From the NCBI RefSeq assembly GCF_964218355.1, contig NZ_CAXPMC010000020.1, positions 173,438 through 237,437 of the forward strand: DNA of 64,000 bases, read 5' to 3'. The position numbers were made by a program, and so were the translations under genes. This DNA is from Ferrovibrio sp964218355 (GTDB lineage: Bacteria > Pseudomonadota > Alphaproteobacteria > Ferrovibrionales > Ferrovibrionaceae). The notes beneath the pieces were generated by a model. That model saw only the letters and a program-made list of their open reading frames with translations. It did not search any database and had not been told where the DNA came from. This document shows positions 34,776 through 43,490 of the stretch, one piece after another. The stretch's first letter is position 1. Each line of letters starts with the position of its first letter.

Positions 34776-36857
34776 ATGACCGAGTTGTGGTTCGCCATCG
34801 CCTGTGGCGTATTGGCGCTGTTGTACGGTCTCTGGACATCGCGATCAGTCCTCGCGGAGTCGGCCGGCAATTCGCGGATGCAGGAAATCGCCGCCGCCGT
34901 CCAGGAAGGCGCATCGGCCTATCTCAATCGCCAGTATCGCACCATCGGCCTCGTCGGCGTTGTGGTCGCCATCATCATCGGTGCGACCCTGGGGCTGAAA
35001 GTTGCCATCGGCTTCATTATCGGCGCTGTCCTGTCCGGCGCTGCCGGCTATATCGGCATGAACGTTTCGGTTCGTGCCAATGTGCGCACCGCTGAAGGGG
35101 CCCGCAAGGGGATGGAACATGCCCTCGGCATTGCCTTCAAGGCTGGAGCGGTAACCGGATTGCTGGTGGTCGGTCTGGCGCTGCTGGGCGTTGCTGTCTA
35201 CTACCTTGTGCTGCAGAGCCTCGGCGCGCCGGCCCGTGAAATGATTGACGCCCTGGTGGCGCTTGGATTCGGCTCGTCGCTGATTTCGATTTTCGCCCGT
35301 CTGGGCGGGGGCATCTTCACCAAGGGTGCCGATGTCGGTGCCGATCTGGTGGGCAAGGTCGAAGCCGGCATTCCAGAAGATGACCCGCGTAATCCGGCAG
35401 TGATCGCCGACAATGTGGGCGACAATGTTGGCGATTGCGCCGGTATGGCTGCCGACCTGTTCGAGACCTATGCCGTGACGATTGTTGCCACCATGGTACT
35501 GGCGTCGATCTACTTTGCGTCGGATGCCGTCCTGATGGCAAAGATCATGGCATATCCGCTTGTGATTGCCGGTGCGTGCATCATCACCTCGGTGATTGGC
35601 ACATTCTTTGTCCGCCTCGGCAGCAGCCAGAACATCATGGGTGCTTTGTACAAAGGACTGATCGTAACCGGAATCCTGTCGGCGATCGTGCTCTGGCCGA
35701 TCACCGAATACATGATCGGTATGGATACGCCGCTGACTGCCGGCGCATCCAGCTTCACCGGCATGAGCTTGTTCTGGTGCGGCATCATTGGCCTGCTGGT
35801 CACTGCTGCCATTGTCTGGGCAACCGAGTATTACACCGGCACTGAATACAGGCCGGTCAGAAGCGTTGCCCAGGCATCGACCACTGGTCATGGCACCAAT
35901 GTGATTCAGGGGCTGGCGGTTTCGATGGAGGCGACGGCGCTGCCGGCGATATTCATCGTCATTGGCATCATTGCCACTCATATGCTGGCCGGCCTGTTCG
36001 GTATCGCCATCGCGGTAACCACCATGCTGGCGCTTGCTGGCATCATCGTGGCGCTTGATGCCTATGGTCCGGTCACTGACAATGCCGGCGGCATTGCCGA
36101 GATGTCGGACCTGCCGAAGGATGTACGCAAGACCACCGATGCACTCGATGCCGTTGGCAATACCACCAAGGCAGTCACCAAGGGCTATGCGATCGGTTCG
36201 GCTGGCTTCGGCTCGCTGGTGCTGTTTGCGGCCTATACCGAAGACCTGAAATATTTCTTCAAAGGGGTCACCATCGACTTCTCCCTCAGCAACCCATACG
36301 TGGTTGTCGGATTGCTGATCGGAGGTTTGCTGCCCTATCTCTTCGGCGCCATGGGCATGACGGCAGTGGGGCGCGCGGCTGGTTCCGTCGTTGTCGAGGT
36401 CCGTCGTCAGTTCAAGGAAATCCCTGGCATCATGGAAGGCACCGCCAAGCCTGACTATTCCAAGGCGGTCGATCTTCTGACGAAGGCCGCGATCAAGGAA
36501 ATGATTATTCCCAGCCTGCTGCCGGTTCTCAGCCCGATCGTCCTGTATTTCGTCATCAGCTGGATCGCCGGCCAGGCCGCTGCATTTGCAGCGGTCGGCG
36601 CCATGCTGCTCGGCGTGATCGTCACAGGCCTGTTCGTCGCCATCTCCATGACGGCGGGCGGCGGTGCCTGGGATAATGCAAAGAAGTACATCGAGGAGGG
36701 TCATCATGGCGGCAAAGGATCTGATGCCCACAAGGCGGCCGTGACCGGAGATACTGTCGGCGATCCCTACAAGGACACGGCAGGACCGGCGGTCAATCCG
36801 CTGATCAAGATCACCAATATTGTGGCGTTGCTGCTGCTGGCCGTGCTGGCTCACTGA
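34776..36857 (+). CDS. hppA: K+-independent H+-translocating inorganic pyrophosphatase
   Basis: HppA pumps protons across a membrane using the energy of pyrophosphate hydrolysis. The 693-aa protein has about 16 hydrophobic helices and the substrate/Mg-binding motifs GGGIFTKGADVGADLVGKVE and DNVGDNVGDCAGMAADLFETY, plus the terminal GDTVGDPYKDTAGPAVNPLIK. The sequence GNTTKAVTKGYAIGSAG has Lys where K+-dependent enzymes have Ala, which marks a K+-independent proton pump. The ATG at 34776 is chosen because GGAAGG lies 9 nt upstream; an in-frame extension back to 34638 is not coding-like. It has its own promoter region upstream and a bidirectional terminator downstream. Confidence 0.96.
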   Translation: MTELWFAIACGVLALLYGLWTSRSVLAESAGNSRMQEIAAAVQEGASAYLNRQYRTIGLVGVVVAIIIGATLGLKVAIGFIIGAVLSGAAGYIGMNVSVRANVRTAEGARKGMEHALGIAFKAGAVTGLLVVGLALLGVAVYYLVLQSLGAPAREMIDALVALGFGSSLISIFARLGGGIFTKGADVGADLVGKVEAGIPEDDPRNPAVIADNVGDNVGDCAGMAADLFETYAVTIVATMVLASIYFASDAVLMAKIMAYPLVIAGACIITSVIGTFFVRLGSSQNIMGALYKGLIVTGILSAIVLWPITEYMIGMDTPLTAGASSFTGMSLFWCGIIGLLVTAAIVWATEYYTGTEYRPVRSVAQASTTGHGTNVIQGLAVSMEATALPAIFIVIGIIATHMLAGLFGIAIAVTTMLALAGIIVALDAYGPVTDNAGGIAEMSDLPKDVRKTTDALDAVGNTTKAVTKGYAIGSAGFGSLVLFAAYTEDLKYFFKGVTIDFSLSNPYVVVGLLIGGLLPYLFGAMGMTAVGRAAGSVVVEVRRQFKEIPGIMEGTAKPDYSKAVDLLTKAAIKEMIIPSLLPVLSPIVLYFVISWIAGQAAAFAAVGAMLLGVIVTGLFVAISMTAGGGAWDNAKKYIEEGHHGGKGSDAHKAAVTGDTVGDPYKDTAGPAVNPLIKITNIVALLLLAVLAH

Positions 36858-36882
36858 CGTCCAATCAGGATACCGATCAGGA

Positions 36883-36906
36883 AAGGGCCGGGGCAACCCG
36901 GCCCTT
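36883..36906. terminator. bidirectional terminator between hppA and cobS
   Basis: A 10-bp stem (36883-36892 with 36897-36906) closes on a GCAA tetraloop. It lies 26 bp after the hppA stop and 7 bp from the end of the convergent cobS gene. T-rich bases flank it modestly on both strands. Confidence 0.78.
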
Positions 36907-36912
36907 GTTCTA

Positions 36913-37764
36913 TCAGACAGAAATGGTGGCTGCGCTGATGGCCAGCAGGATTGCGACTTCGGAAATCTGCTGGGTGGCGCCAAGAATATCGCCGGTATGC
37001 CCACCGACCTGGCGCACAGACAAGACTGACATTATCAGCGTTATGGACGTCGCGGCCGCAAGACTGGCGACCACAAGCGGGGCATCCAGCAGCAGGAAGG
37101 AAATACCCGCAGCAATCACCAGTCCCGCGACAAGGGAGGGGGCACCGACCTTTCCGGCTACAGCCGAGAGGCCATCCTGACGGGCAGGGGGCAGGGCATA
37201 CCAGAGTGCCGTCATTGCTGCACGCGAAAGGGCCCCGGAAACCACCAGCGCAATAATGATGGCGCCGCTCTGGCTCACGGTTTCGTCATATTCGCCCGAG
37301 ATGGAGGCGAGGCTACCGGCCAACTCGCTGATCACGGCGAAACGCAGTCCGAACACAAGCAGCAGGGCCAGCACGCCGTATGTCCCTATCCGGCTGTCCC
37401 GCATGATTTCCAGCTTGCGGTCCTTTATACGGCCGCCACCGAACCCGTCCGCAGTATCGGCAAGGCCATCCTCATGCAGACCGCCGGTGAGCAGTATCTG
37501 GCAGCCCAGGGTAAGCAGGGCGGCGCTGGTGTTGCCAAGACCGAAACGGTTGGCGACAAAGAAAACAACTCCCCCGGCAAGCCCGACCAGTACGCCGATC
37601 AGGGGAAACGCCCAGACCGTGGCCGACAGGGACACCGGCTCCCGCGGGAGCGGAACCGGCAGACGGGTCAGCAGGGAAAGGGCAATCCTGAACTGGTCAA
37701 AAAACGTGCCGACTGCTGCCCTTCGAGGGGCGGTATCATCTGGCGGGGTGTTGCTGTCGGTCAT
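36913..37764 (-). CDS. cobS: adenosylcobinamide-GDP ribazoletransferase
   Basis: CobS (also called CobV) joins adenosylcobinamide-GDP to alpha-ribazole in the last steps of vitamin B12 assembly in the inner membrane. The 283-aa protein has several hydrophobic helices and the family motif GGLHEDGLADTADGFGGG, with DRKLEIMRDSRIGTYG just after it. A polar N-terminal extension (TDSNTPPDDTAPRRAA) precedes the first conserved region. It diverges from cobT, 77 bp away, so a shared regulatory region is likely. No cobalamin riboswitch is seen in that short gap. Confidence 0.94.
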   Translation of the reverse strand: MTDSNTPPDDTAPRRAAVGTFFDQFRIALSLLTRLPVPLPREPVSLSATVWAFPLIGVLVGLAGGVVFFVANRFGLGNTSAALLTLGCQILLTGGLHEDGLADTADGFGGGRIKDRKLEIMRDSRIGTYGVLALLLVFGLRFAVISELAGSLASISGEYDETVSQSGAIIIALVVSGALSRAAMTALWYALPPARQDGLSAVAGKVGAPSLVAGLVIAAGISFLLLDAPLVVASLAAATSITLIMSVLSVRQVGGHTGDILGATQQISEVAILLAISAATISV

Positions 37765-37841
37765 GGCTGCTGATTGCGATCCGGTTGCTCCTGCCTTATA
37801 GCACGCAGATAGTCAGGAACGAAGCTGGGGTGGGGCGCGGC

Positions 37842-38858
37842 ATGAGTGGTGTTTACAGCGATTTCACAGCATTGCGCGCTGCGCTATCGGACCTGCCGGA
37901 ACCGGATCGCAGTGCCGAGGAGAATGCACGCCGTCACGACAGCCAGCTGACCAAGCCACCCGGCGCCCTTGGCCGCCTGGAGGATTGTGTGTTCCATCTG
38001 GCGAAATGGCAGCGACATGCTCCCTGCCTCGAGACAGTTCATATACTGGTCTTCGCCGGCAATCATGGCGTAACTGCCCAGGGGGTGTCGGCGTTTCCCG
38101 CGGAAGTGACCGTTCAGATGGTGGCCAATTTCCGTCATGGCGGCGCAGCCATCAACCAGCTGGCCAAGTTACACAAGGCTTCACTGGCCGTGATCGACCT
38201 GGAGCTCGACCGGCCAACCAGGGACTTCACCGGCGCCGCGGCAATGGATGACGCGGAATGTCTAGCTGCGGTCAATGCCGGCGCTGCAGCTGTCCCATCC
38301 GACGCGGATCTCTTGCTGCTTGGAGAAATGGGAATCGGAAATACAACCACCGCGGCCGCCCTCAGCGCCGCACTTATGGGCGGCACAGGACAGGACTGGA
38401 CCGGTCACGGGACTGGGGTGACCGGAGCTTCACTGAAAACGAAAGTGGCCGCTGTTGACACAGCGCTGGCGTGGCATGGGACCGCCCTGTCGGACCCGCT
38501 GGAGGCTTTGCGGCGTGTCGGCGGCAGGGAATTGGCGGCGATGACCGGCGCAATCCTTGAAGCACGCCGGCGATCGATCCCGGTGTTGCTGGATGGCTTT
38601 GTTGTTTGTGCGGCCGCGGCCGTACTCGCCAGGCTCAAATCCGGCGCGCTGGATCACTGCCTGGCAGGGCACGTCTCGGCTGAGCCCGGGCATCGCCGGC
38701 TGCTGGAGCGGCTTGGCCTCGATCCCTTGCTGGATATCGGGATGCGTCTGGGAGAAGGATCCGGCGCCGCTGTGGCGCTTGGCATATTGCGGGCCGCAAT
38801 CGCCTGCCACACAGGCATGGCAACATTTGCCGGTGCCGGGGTCAACAGTGGAAACTGA
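37842..38858 (+). CDS. cobT: nicotinate-nucleotide--dimethylbenzimidazole phosphoribosyltransferase
   Basis: CobT makes alpha-ribazole phosphate, the lower ligand of cobalamin used by CobS. The 338-aa protein has the substrate-binding RRHDSQLTKPPGALGRLEDC near residues 30-50, the HGVTAQGVSAFPAEVT stretch, GEMGIGNTTTAAAL and the C-terminal LGEGSGAAVAL that holds the catalytic glutamate. The ATG at 37842 is chosen because GGGGTGGGGCG lies upstream; a TTG 57 bases earlier has no site. It is transcribed away from cobS. The alternative name cobU is used in some genera. Confidence 0.95.
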   Translation: MSGVYSDFTALRAALSDLPEPDRSAEENARRHDSQLTKPPGALGRLEDCVFHLAKWQRHAPCLETVHILVFAGNHGVTAQGVSAFPAEVTVQMVANFRHGGAAINQLAKLHKASLAVIDLELDRPTRDFTGAAAMDDAECLAAVNAGAAAVPSDADLLLLGEMGIGNTTTAAALSAALMGGTGQDWTGHGTGVTGASLKTKVAAVDTALAWHGTALSDPLEALRRVGGRELAAMTGAILEARRRSIPVLLDGFVVCAAAAVLARLKSGALDHCLAGHVSAEPGHRRLLERLGLDPLLDIGMRLGEGSGAAVALGILRAAIACHTGMATFAGAGVNSGN

Positions 38859-38861
38859 GTG

Positions 38862-39323
38862 CTACTTGCCGCTGTTATTGCCAGTGAAGCGGCCGAAGTT
38901 ACCGAACAACTGCTCGAGCACGGTGAGTTCCTTGCCTCGGGTCGGAGTTTCCCGCCCGGCAAAGGCAATCTGCCGGCCGTCTTTCATGCCGTAGCGCTTG
39001 ATCTCTTTCACTTTGCGGCTGTCCTTGTCGAAAGCGATCGCCACCACCTGCTGGTCGATCACCTCGGGGGCCAGAAAAGCGACGGCTTCGGTCTCGCCGG
39101 AAATGTAGTAAAAGGTCGTGCCCCAGTCAGGGAAGGTTGATGTCGTGGATGGCGAGCCAAGCAGGGCAGCCACCTGTCCGTCGGTCGTTTCGCCGACCAC
39201 GACCTGCTTCAGTTTGTCTTCATCAATGCTGGTGCCGCGGAAATCCTCCCGCGGGGCACAGGCATTCAGCAGCATCAAAAAAGTCAGGGCGGCCAGTGCC
39301 GCGCCGTACCGGCGGATGGACAT
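38862..39323 (-). CDS. bamE: outer membrane protein assembly factor BamE (lipoprotein)
   Basis: BamE is a lipoprotein of the BAM complex that folds outer-membrane proteins. A lipobox is visible at residues 18-21 (LLNAC), giving a lipid-anchored Cys21. The SmpA/OmlA domain follows: QVVVGETTDGQVAALLGSPS, then FPDWGTTFYYISGETE. The length is 153 aa. It converges on cobT (4 bp apart) and diverges from the ubiquinol-cytochrome c chaperone gene. Alphaproteobacterial BamE proteins of this length are usual. Confidence 0.92.
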   Translation of the reverse strand: MSIRRYGAALAALTFLMLLNACAPREDFRGTSIDEDKLKQVVVGETTDGQVAALLGSPSTTSTFPDWGTTFYYISGETEAVAFLAPEVIDQQVVAIAFDKDSRKVKEIKRYGMKDGRQIAFAGRETPTRGKELTVLEQLFGNFGRFTGNNSGK

Positions 39324-39407
39324 GACAGAAGACTCGCTATAACGCGGGACGCATACTATCTTTTCGCGCTTTCAAAGGCAAATGCCCGCCTGAAGATCGT
39401 CCGCATA

Positions 39408-39980
39408 ATGGTGCAAGTACAGATGCTTAGCAGACTTTTCTCTCTCGGTTCGCGAAACGGAGCCCGCCAGGCGGCCGTAGCCCTGTACCGGACCATCGTC
39501 AGTCAGGCCCGGAAGCCTGTCTTCTACCGGGATTTTGGTGTGCCGGACACACTGGATGGCCGTTTTGACATGATTATCCTGCATGCCTTTCTGGTCAGTC
39601 GCCGCCTGAAGGCAGAGAATTCCAATCATTCGAAGGACCTTAACCAGGCCCTGTTCGACCTCATGTTCTCGGATATGGATAACTCGCTGCGGGAAATCGG
39701 GGTCGGCGACCTCAGTGTCGGCAAGAAGGTCAAGGCCATGGCCCAAGCCTATTACGGGCGGATTGATGCCTATGATCGCGGGCTTGCCGGGGACGATGAA
39801 ACGCTGCCAGCCGCCTTAAAACGGAACCTGTATGCCTCGGGCGATGTCCGGCAGGAGCAGATAGCCGCCGTTGCGACCTATATCAGACGGGCCGATGCCG
39901 CGCTGGCGTCTCAGCCGGCGGACAAGCTGCTTGCCGGGCATGTGGATTTTCCTGTCGCGCAGCCGACAGTCCCCGGTTGA
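39408..39980 (+). CDS. ubiquinol-cytochrome c chaperone family protein (CBP3-like)
   Basis: This 190-aa protein belongs to the ubiquinol-cytochrome c chaperone domain family, related to mitochondrial CBP3/UQCC1, which assists cytochrome bc1 assembly. Family landmarks are AVALYRTIVSQARKPVFYRDF followed by GVPDTLDGRFDMIILHAFLV, and NQALFDLMFSDMDNSLREIG with VGDLSVGKKVKAMAQAYYGR. A helix-rich soluble protein with no signal is seen. The start is ATG 39408 or ATG 39423; neither has a clear ribosome-binding site. It diverges from bamE and precedes the DUF177 gene by 63 bp. Confidence 0.88.
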   Translation: MVQVQMLSRLFSLGSRNGARQAAVALYRTIVSQARKPVFYRDFGVPDTLDGRFDMIILHAFLVSRRLKAENSNHSKDLNQALFDLMFSDMDNSLREIGVGDLSVGKKVKAMAQAYYGRIDAYDRGLAGDDETLPAALKRNLYASGDVRQEQIAAVATYIRRADAALASQPADKLLAGHVDFPVAQPTVPG

Positions 39981-40043
39981 CCGCCCCGGGGCAAACCCCT
40001 ATGTTCCGCCGCCTTGACCGCAACCGGCCCGGAGGTTCGCGTC

Positions 40044-40613
40044 GTGACGAGAGAATCGCTGCCGGTCGAGTTCAGCCATGTTGTTGAGACCGGGCAGTTG
40101 CCCCCTGAAGGGGCAAACCTGGATTTGATTGCGACAGAAGCCGAGCGGACCGCTTTGGCCCGCCGGTTTCAGATCCTGGCTGTCCACAGGCTCGAGGCGC
40201 ACGTTCAGGTTGTTCTGCACCCGGTTGTTGCTGGAAACTTCCTGGTCATGGGCCGCTTCGAGGCGGATGTGGACCAGGCCTGCGTGGTGTCACTGGAGCC
40301 GGTGCGGGAAGCGGTTTCTGAGAGCTTCAGCCGCAGTTTTGCCCCCACCATACCTGCCGGGGGCGCCCGAACCGGGACCGACGAGCCGGAATGGCTGGAC
40401 CCGGACTCTGCCGACCCGCCGGACCTGCTTGCCGATGGTCGGATCGACGTTGGCGAAGTGGTGGCGGAGGAGCTGGCCCTCGGGCTGGATCCGTACCCGC
40501 GGAAGGCTGGGGCCGATATGCCGGAGCAATATCGTCCGAAGCCGGACGATGAGGAGGGGAAGATCAGCCCCTTCGCGGCGCTGGCCCGGCTGAAGGCGGA
40601 AAAAAAGGATTGA
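40044..40613 (+). CDS. DUF177 domain-containing protein (YceD-like)
   Basis: This 189-aa acidic protein belongs to the DUF177/YceD family that is almost always encoded next to rpmF. It has an N-terminal half with LPPEGANLDLIATEAERTAL and LEAHVQVVLHPVVAGNFLVM then GRFEADVDQACVVSLEPV, and a C-terminal half containing DIDVGEVVAEELALGL-like ADGRIDVGEVVAEELALGLD, PYPRKAG and a DDEEGKISPFAALARLK tail. The GTG at 40044 is chosen because GGAGG lies 8 nt upstream. The role in bacteria is thought to concern 23S rRNA maturation or L32, but this is not settled. rpmF follows 113 bp later. Confidence 0.88.
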   Translation: MTRESLPVEFSHVVETGQLPPEGANLDLIATEAERTALARRFQILAVHRLEAHVQVVLHPVVAGNFLVMGRFEADVDQACVVSLEPVREAVSESFSRSFAPTIPAGGARTGTDEPEWLDPDSADPPDLLADGRIDVGEVVAEELALGLDPYPRKAGADMPEQYRPKPDDEEGKISPFAALARLKAEKKD

Positions 40614-40726
40614 GGCGAAAGCCCTTGGTCCCCGGGCGCGCCGAGAGTATATAGGCGGGGATTCTGGCCGGGGTGGTCTGCAGGATACTGCGAACCGCCC
40701 CGCGTGACTTGTGAGAGAGATGTGTC

Positions 40727-40912
40727 ATGGCTGTTCCGAAGAAGAAGAAGTCCAGCTCGAAGCGCGACATGGGGCGCTCCCATCATGCGCTGAAGTCGAG
40801 CGCGCATGTTGAGTGCTCGAATTGCGGCGAGCTGAAGCGCCCGCATCATGTGTGCGGTGCCTGCGGTCACTATGATGGCCGTGAGGTTGTGGCGAAGTCC
40901 GCTGCTGCCTGA
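40727..40912 (+). CDS. rpmF: 50S ribosomal protein L32
   Basis: This 61-aa ribosomal protein begins AVPKKKKSSSKRDMGRSHHAL, the L32 hallmark, and has a zinc-ribbon with two Cys pairs (CSNCGEL and CGACGHY). GAGAGATGTGTC precedes the ATG. It forms the classic DUF177-rpmF-plsX-fabH order, with plsX 41 bp downstream. Confidence 0.97.
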   Translation: MAVPKKKKSSSKRDMGRSHHALKSSAHVECSNCGELKRPHHVCGACGHYDGREVVAKSAAA

Positions 40913-40953
40913 GTGTTCTCAGGCCCATGTGCTGACCGGTTAAGGGCAACGGT

Positions 40954-42048
40954 GTGACCGCGGCCTTGACTATCGCGCTGGACGCCATGGGGGGGGACCA
41001 TGCCCCTGAGATGGTTGTCAAAGGCGCTGCCGCCATTCTGCCGCGTTTCCCGCAGGTGAGGTTCATCCTGTTCGGCGATGCCGGGCAGGTGGAGCCATTG
41101 CTGCGCCGTTTCCCTGCGCTGCAGGAGAAGTGCGACCTGCGGCATACAAACGAGAAGGTGGCCAGCGACGACAAGCCGAGCCAGGCATTGCGGCGCGGGA
41201 AGAATACCAGCATGCGTCTGGCGATCGACTCGGTCGCTTCGGGTGAGGCGGACGCCATCATCTCTGCCGGCAATACCGGAGCGCTGATGGCGATGGCCAA
41301 ATTCGTGCTGCGGACACTGCCGGGCATCGAACGGCCGGCAATTGCTTCCTTTTTTCCGACGATGAAAGGCGAAACAGTCCTTCTGGACCTCGGCGCAAAT
41401 GTTGAATGCGACGCTCGCAACCTGGTTCAGTTTGCCGTCATGGGAGCCAATCTCGCACATTCAGCACTGGGACGGCACCGGCCCCGTGTGGGCCTGCTGA
41501 ATGTCGGTGTCGAAGATGTAAAAGGGCATGATGAAGTTCGCGCTGCAGCCGAGATTCTGCGGGCAGTCGAGAACCCGCCTTTCGAGTTTGTCGGTTTCGT
41601 GGAAGGGAACGACATCACCCTTGGTGAAACCGACGTTATCGTGACCGATGGTTTTACCGGCAATGTCGCACTCAAGACGGCAGAAGGCACCGCAAAACTG
41701 ATGGCGTCTCTGCTGAAAGCCGCATTTCAGCGTTCGGTCTTCACGAAGATTGGTTATCTGTTCGCGAATGCCGGCCTGACCATGCTGAAAGACCGCATGG
41801 ATCCGCGATTCTATAACGGCGGCGTTTTACTTGGGCTTAACGGGATCACCGTGAAGAGCCATGGCGGAACCGATGAAGTCGGGTTTGCCGCAGCTCTGGA
41901 AGTCGCGATCGATATGGCGCAGGATCGGCTGATCGAACGTATCAAAGCAGATTTCTCCGGTGCCTTTGCCGATTCGCTGTCCGGACGGCCCGCAGGTCTG
42001 ACAGAAGCGACCCAAGAAACACAAGAATCGAGTGCGAGGGTTTTATGA
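40954..42048 (+). CDS. plsX: phosphate acyltransferase PlsX
   Basis: PlsX makes acyl-phosphate from acyl-ACP for the first step of phospholipid synthesis. The 364-aa protein begins ALTIALDAMGGDHAPEMVVKG, the family start, with DAIISAGNTGALMAMAKF and GRHRPRVGLLNVGVEDVKG further on, and VTDGFTGNVALKTAEGTAKL toward the C-terminus. The start is GTG at 40954. The stop overlaps fabH (ATGA), so translation is coupled. Confidence 0.97.
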   Translation: MTAALTIALDAMGGDHAPEMVVKGAAAILPRFPQVRFILFGDAGQVEPLLRRFPALQEKCDLRHTNEKVASDDKPSQALRRGKNTSMRLAIDSVASGEADAIISAGNTGALMAMAKFVLRTLPGIERPAIASFFPTMKGETVLLDLGANVECDARNLVQFAVMGANLAHSALGRHRPRVGLLNVGVEDVKGHDEVRAAAEILRAVENPPFEFVGFVEGNDITLGETDVIVTDGFTGNVALKTAEGTAKLMASLLKAAFQRSVFTKIGYLFANAGLTMLKDRMDPRFYNGGVLLGLNGITVKSHGGTDEVGFAAALEVAIDMAQDRLIERIKADFSGAFADSLSGRPAGLTEATQETQESSARVL

Positions 42049-43016
42049 TCCGGTCGGTCGTCGTTGGATGTGGCAGCTATCTGCCGGAACGCGTGCTGAC
42101 CAATGCCGATCTGGCAAAGCTGGTTGACACCTCCGATGAGTGGATCGTCGAGCGTACCGGCATCCGGCAGCGCCATATTGCAGCGGATGGCGAGAAGACC
42201 TCGGATCTCGCGCTCAAGGCGGCTGAAGCTGCCCTGAAGAATGCCGGCATCGACGCTGCCTCGGTCGATCTGATCGTCCTGGCGACATCGACACCCGATG
42301 AGACCTTTCCGGCAACCGCCTGTCGTGTGCAGGCGCAGCTCGGCATGACCCGCGGGTTTGCCTTCGATGTACAGGCCGTATGCTCCGGCTTCGTCTATGC
42401 GCTGGCGACTGCGGACAATTTCATCAAAGCCGGACAGGCGAAAACTGCCCTGGTGATTGGTGCAGAAACATTTTCACGCATTCTCGACTGGACTGACCGG
42501 ACAACCTGCGTGCTGTTTGCCGATGGTGCCGGTGCGCTGGTGCTGAAAGCGGAAGAGGGAACCGGCACCAATGCGGATCGCGGCATCCTGACGACGCATC
42601 TGCACTCCGACGGCCGTCATCACGATCTGCTATATGTCGATGGCGGACCCTCGAGCACCCAGACGACCGGCCATCTGCGTATGCTGGGCAAGGAAGTCTT
42701 CCGGCACGCCGTGGTCAATCTGGCCGAGGTGGTGCGTGAAACCCTCGATGCTGTCGGGATGCAGCCGGCCGACATTGACTGGCTGGTGCCTCACCAGGCC
42801 AACAAGCGGATCATTGACGGGACCGCCCGCAAGCTCGGGATGGGGACTGACCGGGTCGTCCTGACGGTTGACCGGCACGGCAATACCTCGGCGGCATCGG
42901 TTCCCCTGGCCCTGGCCGAAGCAGTTGCCGATGGTCGCATCAAGCGGGGGGATGTTGTGCTGGTCGAGGCCATGGGGGGTGGTTTCACCTGGGGAAGCGG
43001 CCTGATCCGCTGGTAA
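42045..43016 (+). CDS. fabH: beta-ketoacyl-ACP synthase III
   Basis: FabH starts fatty-acid chains by condensing acetyl-CoA with malonyl-ACP. The catalytic triad is visible: Cys113 (VQAVCSGFVYAL), His250 (WLVPHQANKRIID) and Asn280 (DRHGNTSAASVPLAL). The length of 323 aa is normal, and VEAMGGGFTWGSGLIRW closes the protein. Its ATG overlaps the plsX stop, and a terminator-like hairpin follows before ihfA. Confidence 0.97.
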   Translation: MIRSVVVGCGSYLPERVLTNADLAKLVDTSDEWIVERTGIRQRHIAADGEKTSDLALKAAEAALKNAGIDAASVDLIVLATSTPDETFPATACRVQAQLGMTRGFAFDVQAVCSGFVYALATADNFIKAGQAKTALVIGAETFSRILDWTDRTTCVLFADGAGALVLKAEEGTGTNADRGILTTHLHSDGRHHDLLYVDGGPSSTQTTGHLRMLGKEVFRHAVVNLAEVVRETLDAVGMQPADIDWLVPHQANKRIIDGTARKLGMGTDRVVLTVDRHGNTSAASVPLALAEAVADGRIKRGDVVLVEAMGGGFTWGSGLIRW

Positions 43017-43022
43017 TCCCCC

Positions 43023-43047
43023 GGCCGGCGGCCGGCCCCGCCTTTTT
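43023..43047 (+). terminator. intrinsic terminator after fabH
   Basis: A short GC stem (43023-43028 with 43032-43037) is followed by CCGCCTTTTT, directly after the fabH stop. It probably separates the plsX-fabH unit from ihfA, which has its own promoter region. Confidence 0.6.
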
Positions 43048-43083
43048 CTGCCGATTCCCGGCGGCGATTCGCTGAACGTCGTA

Positions 43084-43126
43084 TTGACGCCCGCCCGGGG
43101 TTAAGTTAGCGTCCCTGCAATATAAT
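43084..43126 (+). promoter_or_regulatory. candidate ihfA promoter region
   Basis: TTGACG (43084-43089) and TATAAT (43121-43126) are both present in the gap before ihfA but are 31 bp apart, too far for a single promoter. TATAAT may be the -10 with a poor -35, or the TTGACG may pair with an unrecognised -10 near 43107. The gap is short, so a promoter must be here or upstream of fabH. Confidence 0.35.
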
Positions 43127-43149
43127 TTGACGAATAGGGGGCGGTGGCG

Positions 43150-43473
43150 ATGAGCGGTAATACCTTGACGCGGGCGCAGCTCAGCGAGGCGATCTACCAG
43201 GAAGTGGGCCTCTCGCGGAGCGAATCGGCCCAACTGGTCGAAACCGTCCTGAACGAGATTATTGAAAGTCTGATTGCTGACCATATGGTCAAGATTTCCT
43301 CCTTTGGCACCTTTCAGGTCCGCTCGAAGGGGGGGCGCATGGGGCGTAACCCCAAAACCGGCCAGGAAGTGCCCATCGAGCCGCGCAAGGTACTGGTGTT
43401 CCGCGCCAGCCATGTGCTGAAGGAAAAGATCAATGCCGGGATGCATGCGCAGCAGAACAAGGTGGCCCAGTAA
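43150..43473 (+). CDS. ihfA: integration host factor subunit alpha
   Basis: IHF alpha bends DNA in regulation, recombination and replication. The 107-aa HU-family protein shows TLTRAQLSEAIYQEVGLSRSE at the N-terminus and the arm GGRMGRNPKTGQEVPIEPRKV, which contains the proline-tipped beta arm (NPKTG). FRASHVLKEKIN is the usual end. The ATG at 43150 is chosen over GTG 43144 because GGGGGG lies 8 nt upstream. The MerR gene follows 17 bp later. Confidence 0.95.
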   Translation: MSGNTLTRAQLSEAIYQEVGLSRSESAQLVETVLNEIIESLIADHMVKISSFGTFQVRSKGGRMGRNPKTGQEVPIEPRKVLVFRASHVLKEKINAGMHAQQNKVAQ

Positions 43474-43490
43474 ATCGACGGCAGGACAGG

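Noticed and set aside
34845..37004. Long minus-strand open frame opposite hppA.
   Set aside because: Antisense shadow of the pyrophosphatase; composition rich in His, Asp and Gln is typical of reversed membrane-protein codons.
37765..37841. Search for a cobalamin riboswitch between cobS and cobT.
   Set aside because: The gap is only 77 bp, too short for the element, and no B12-box-like sequence is seen.
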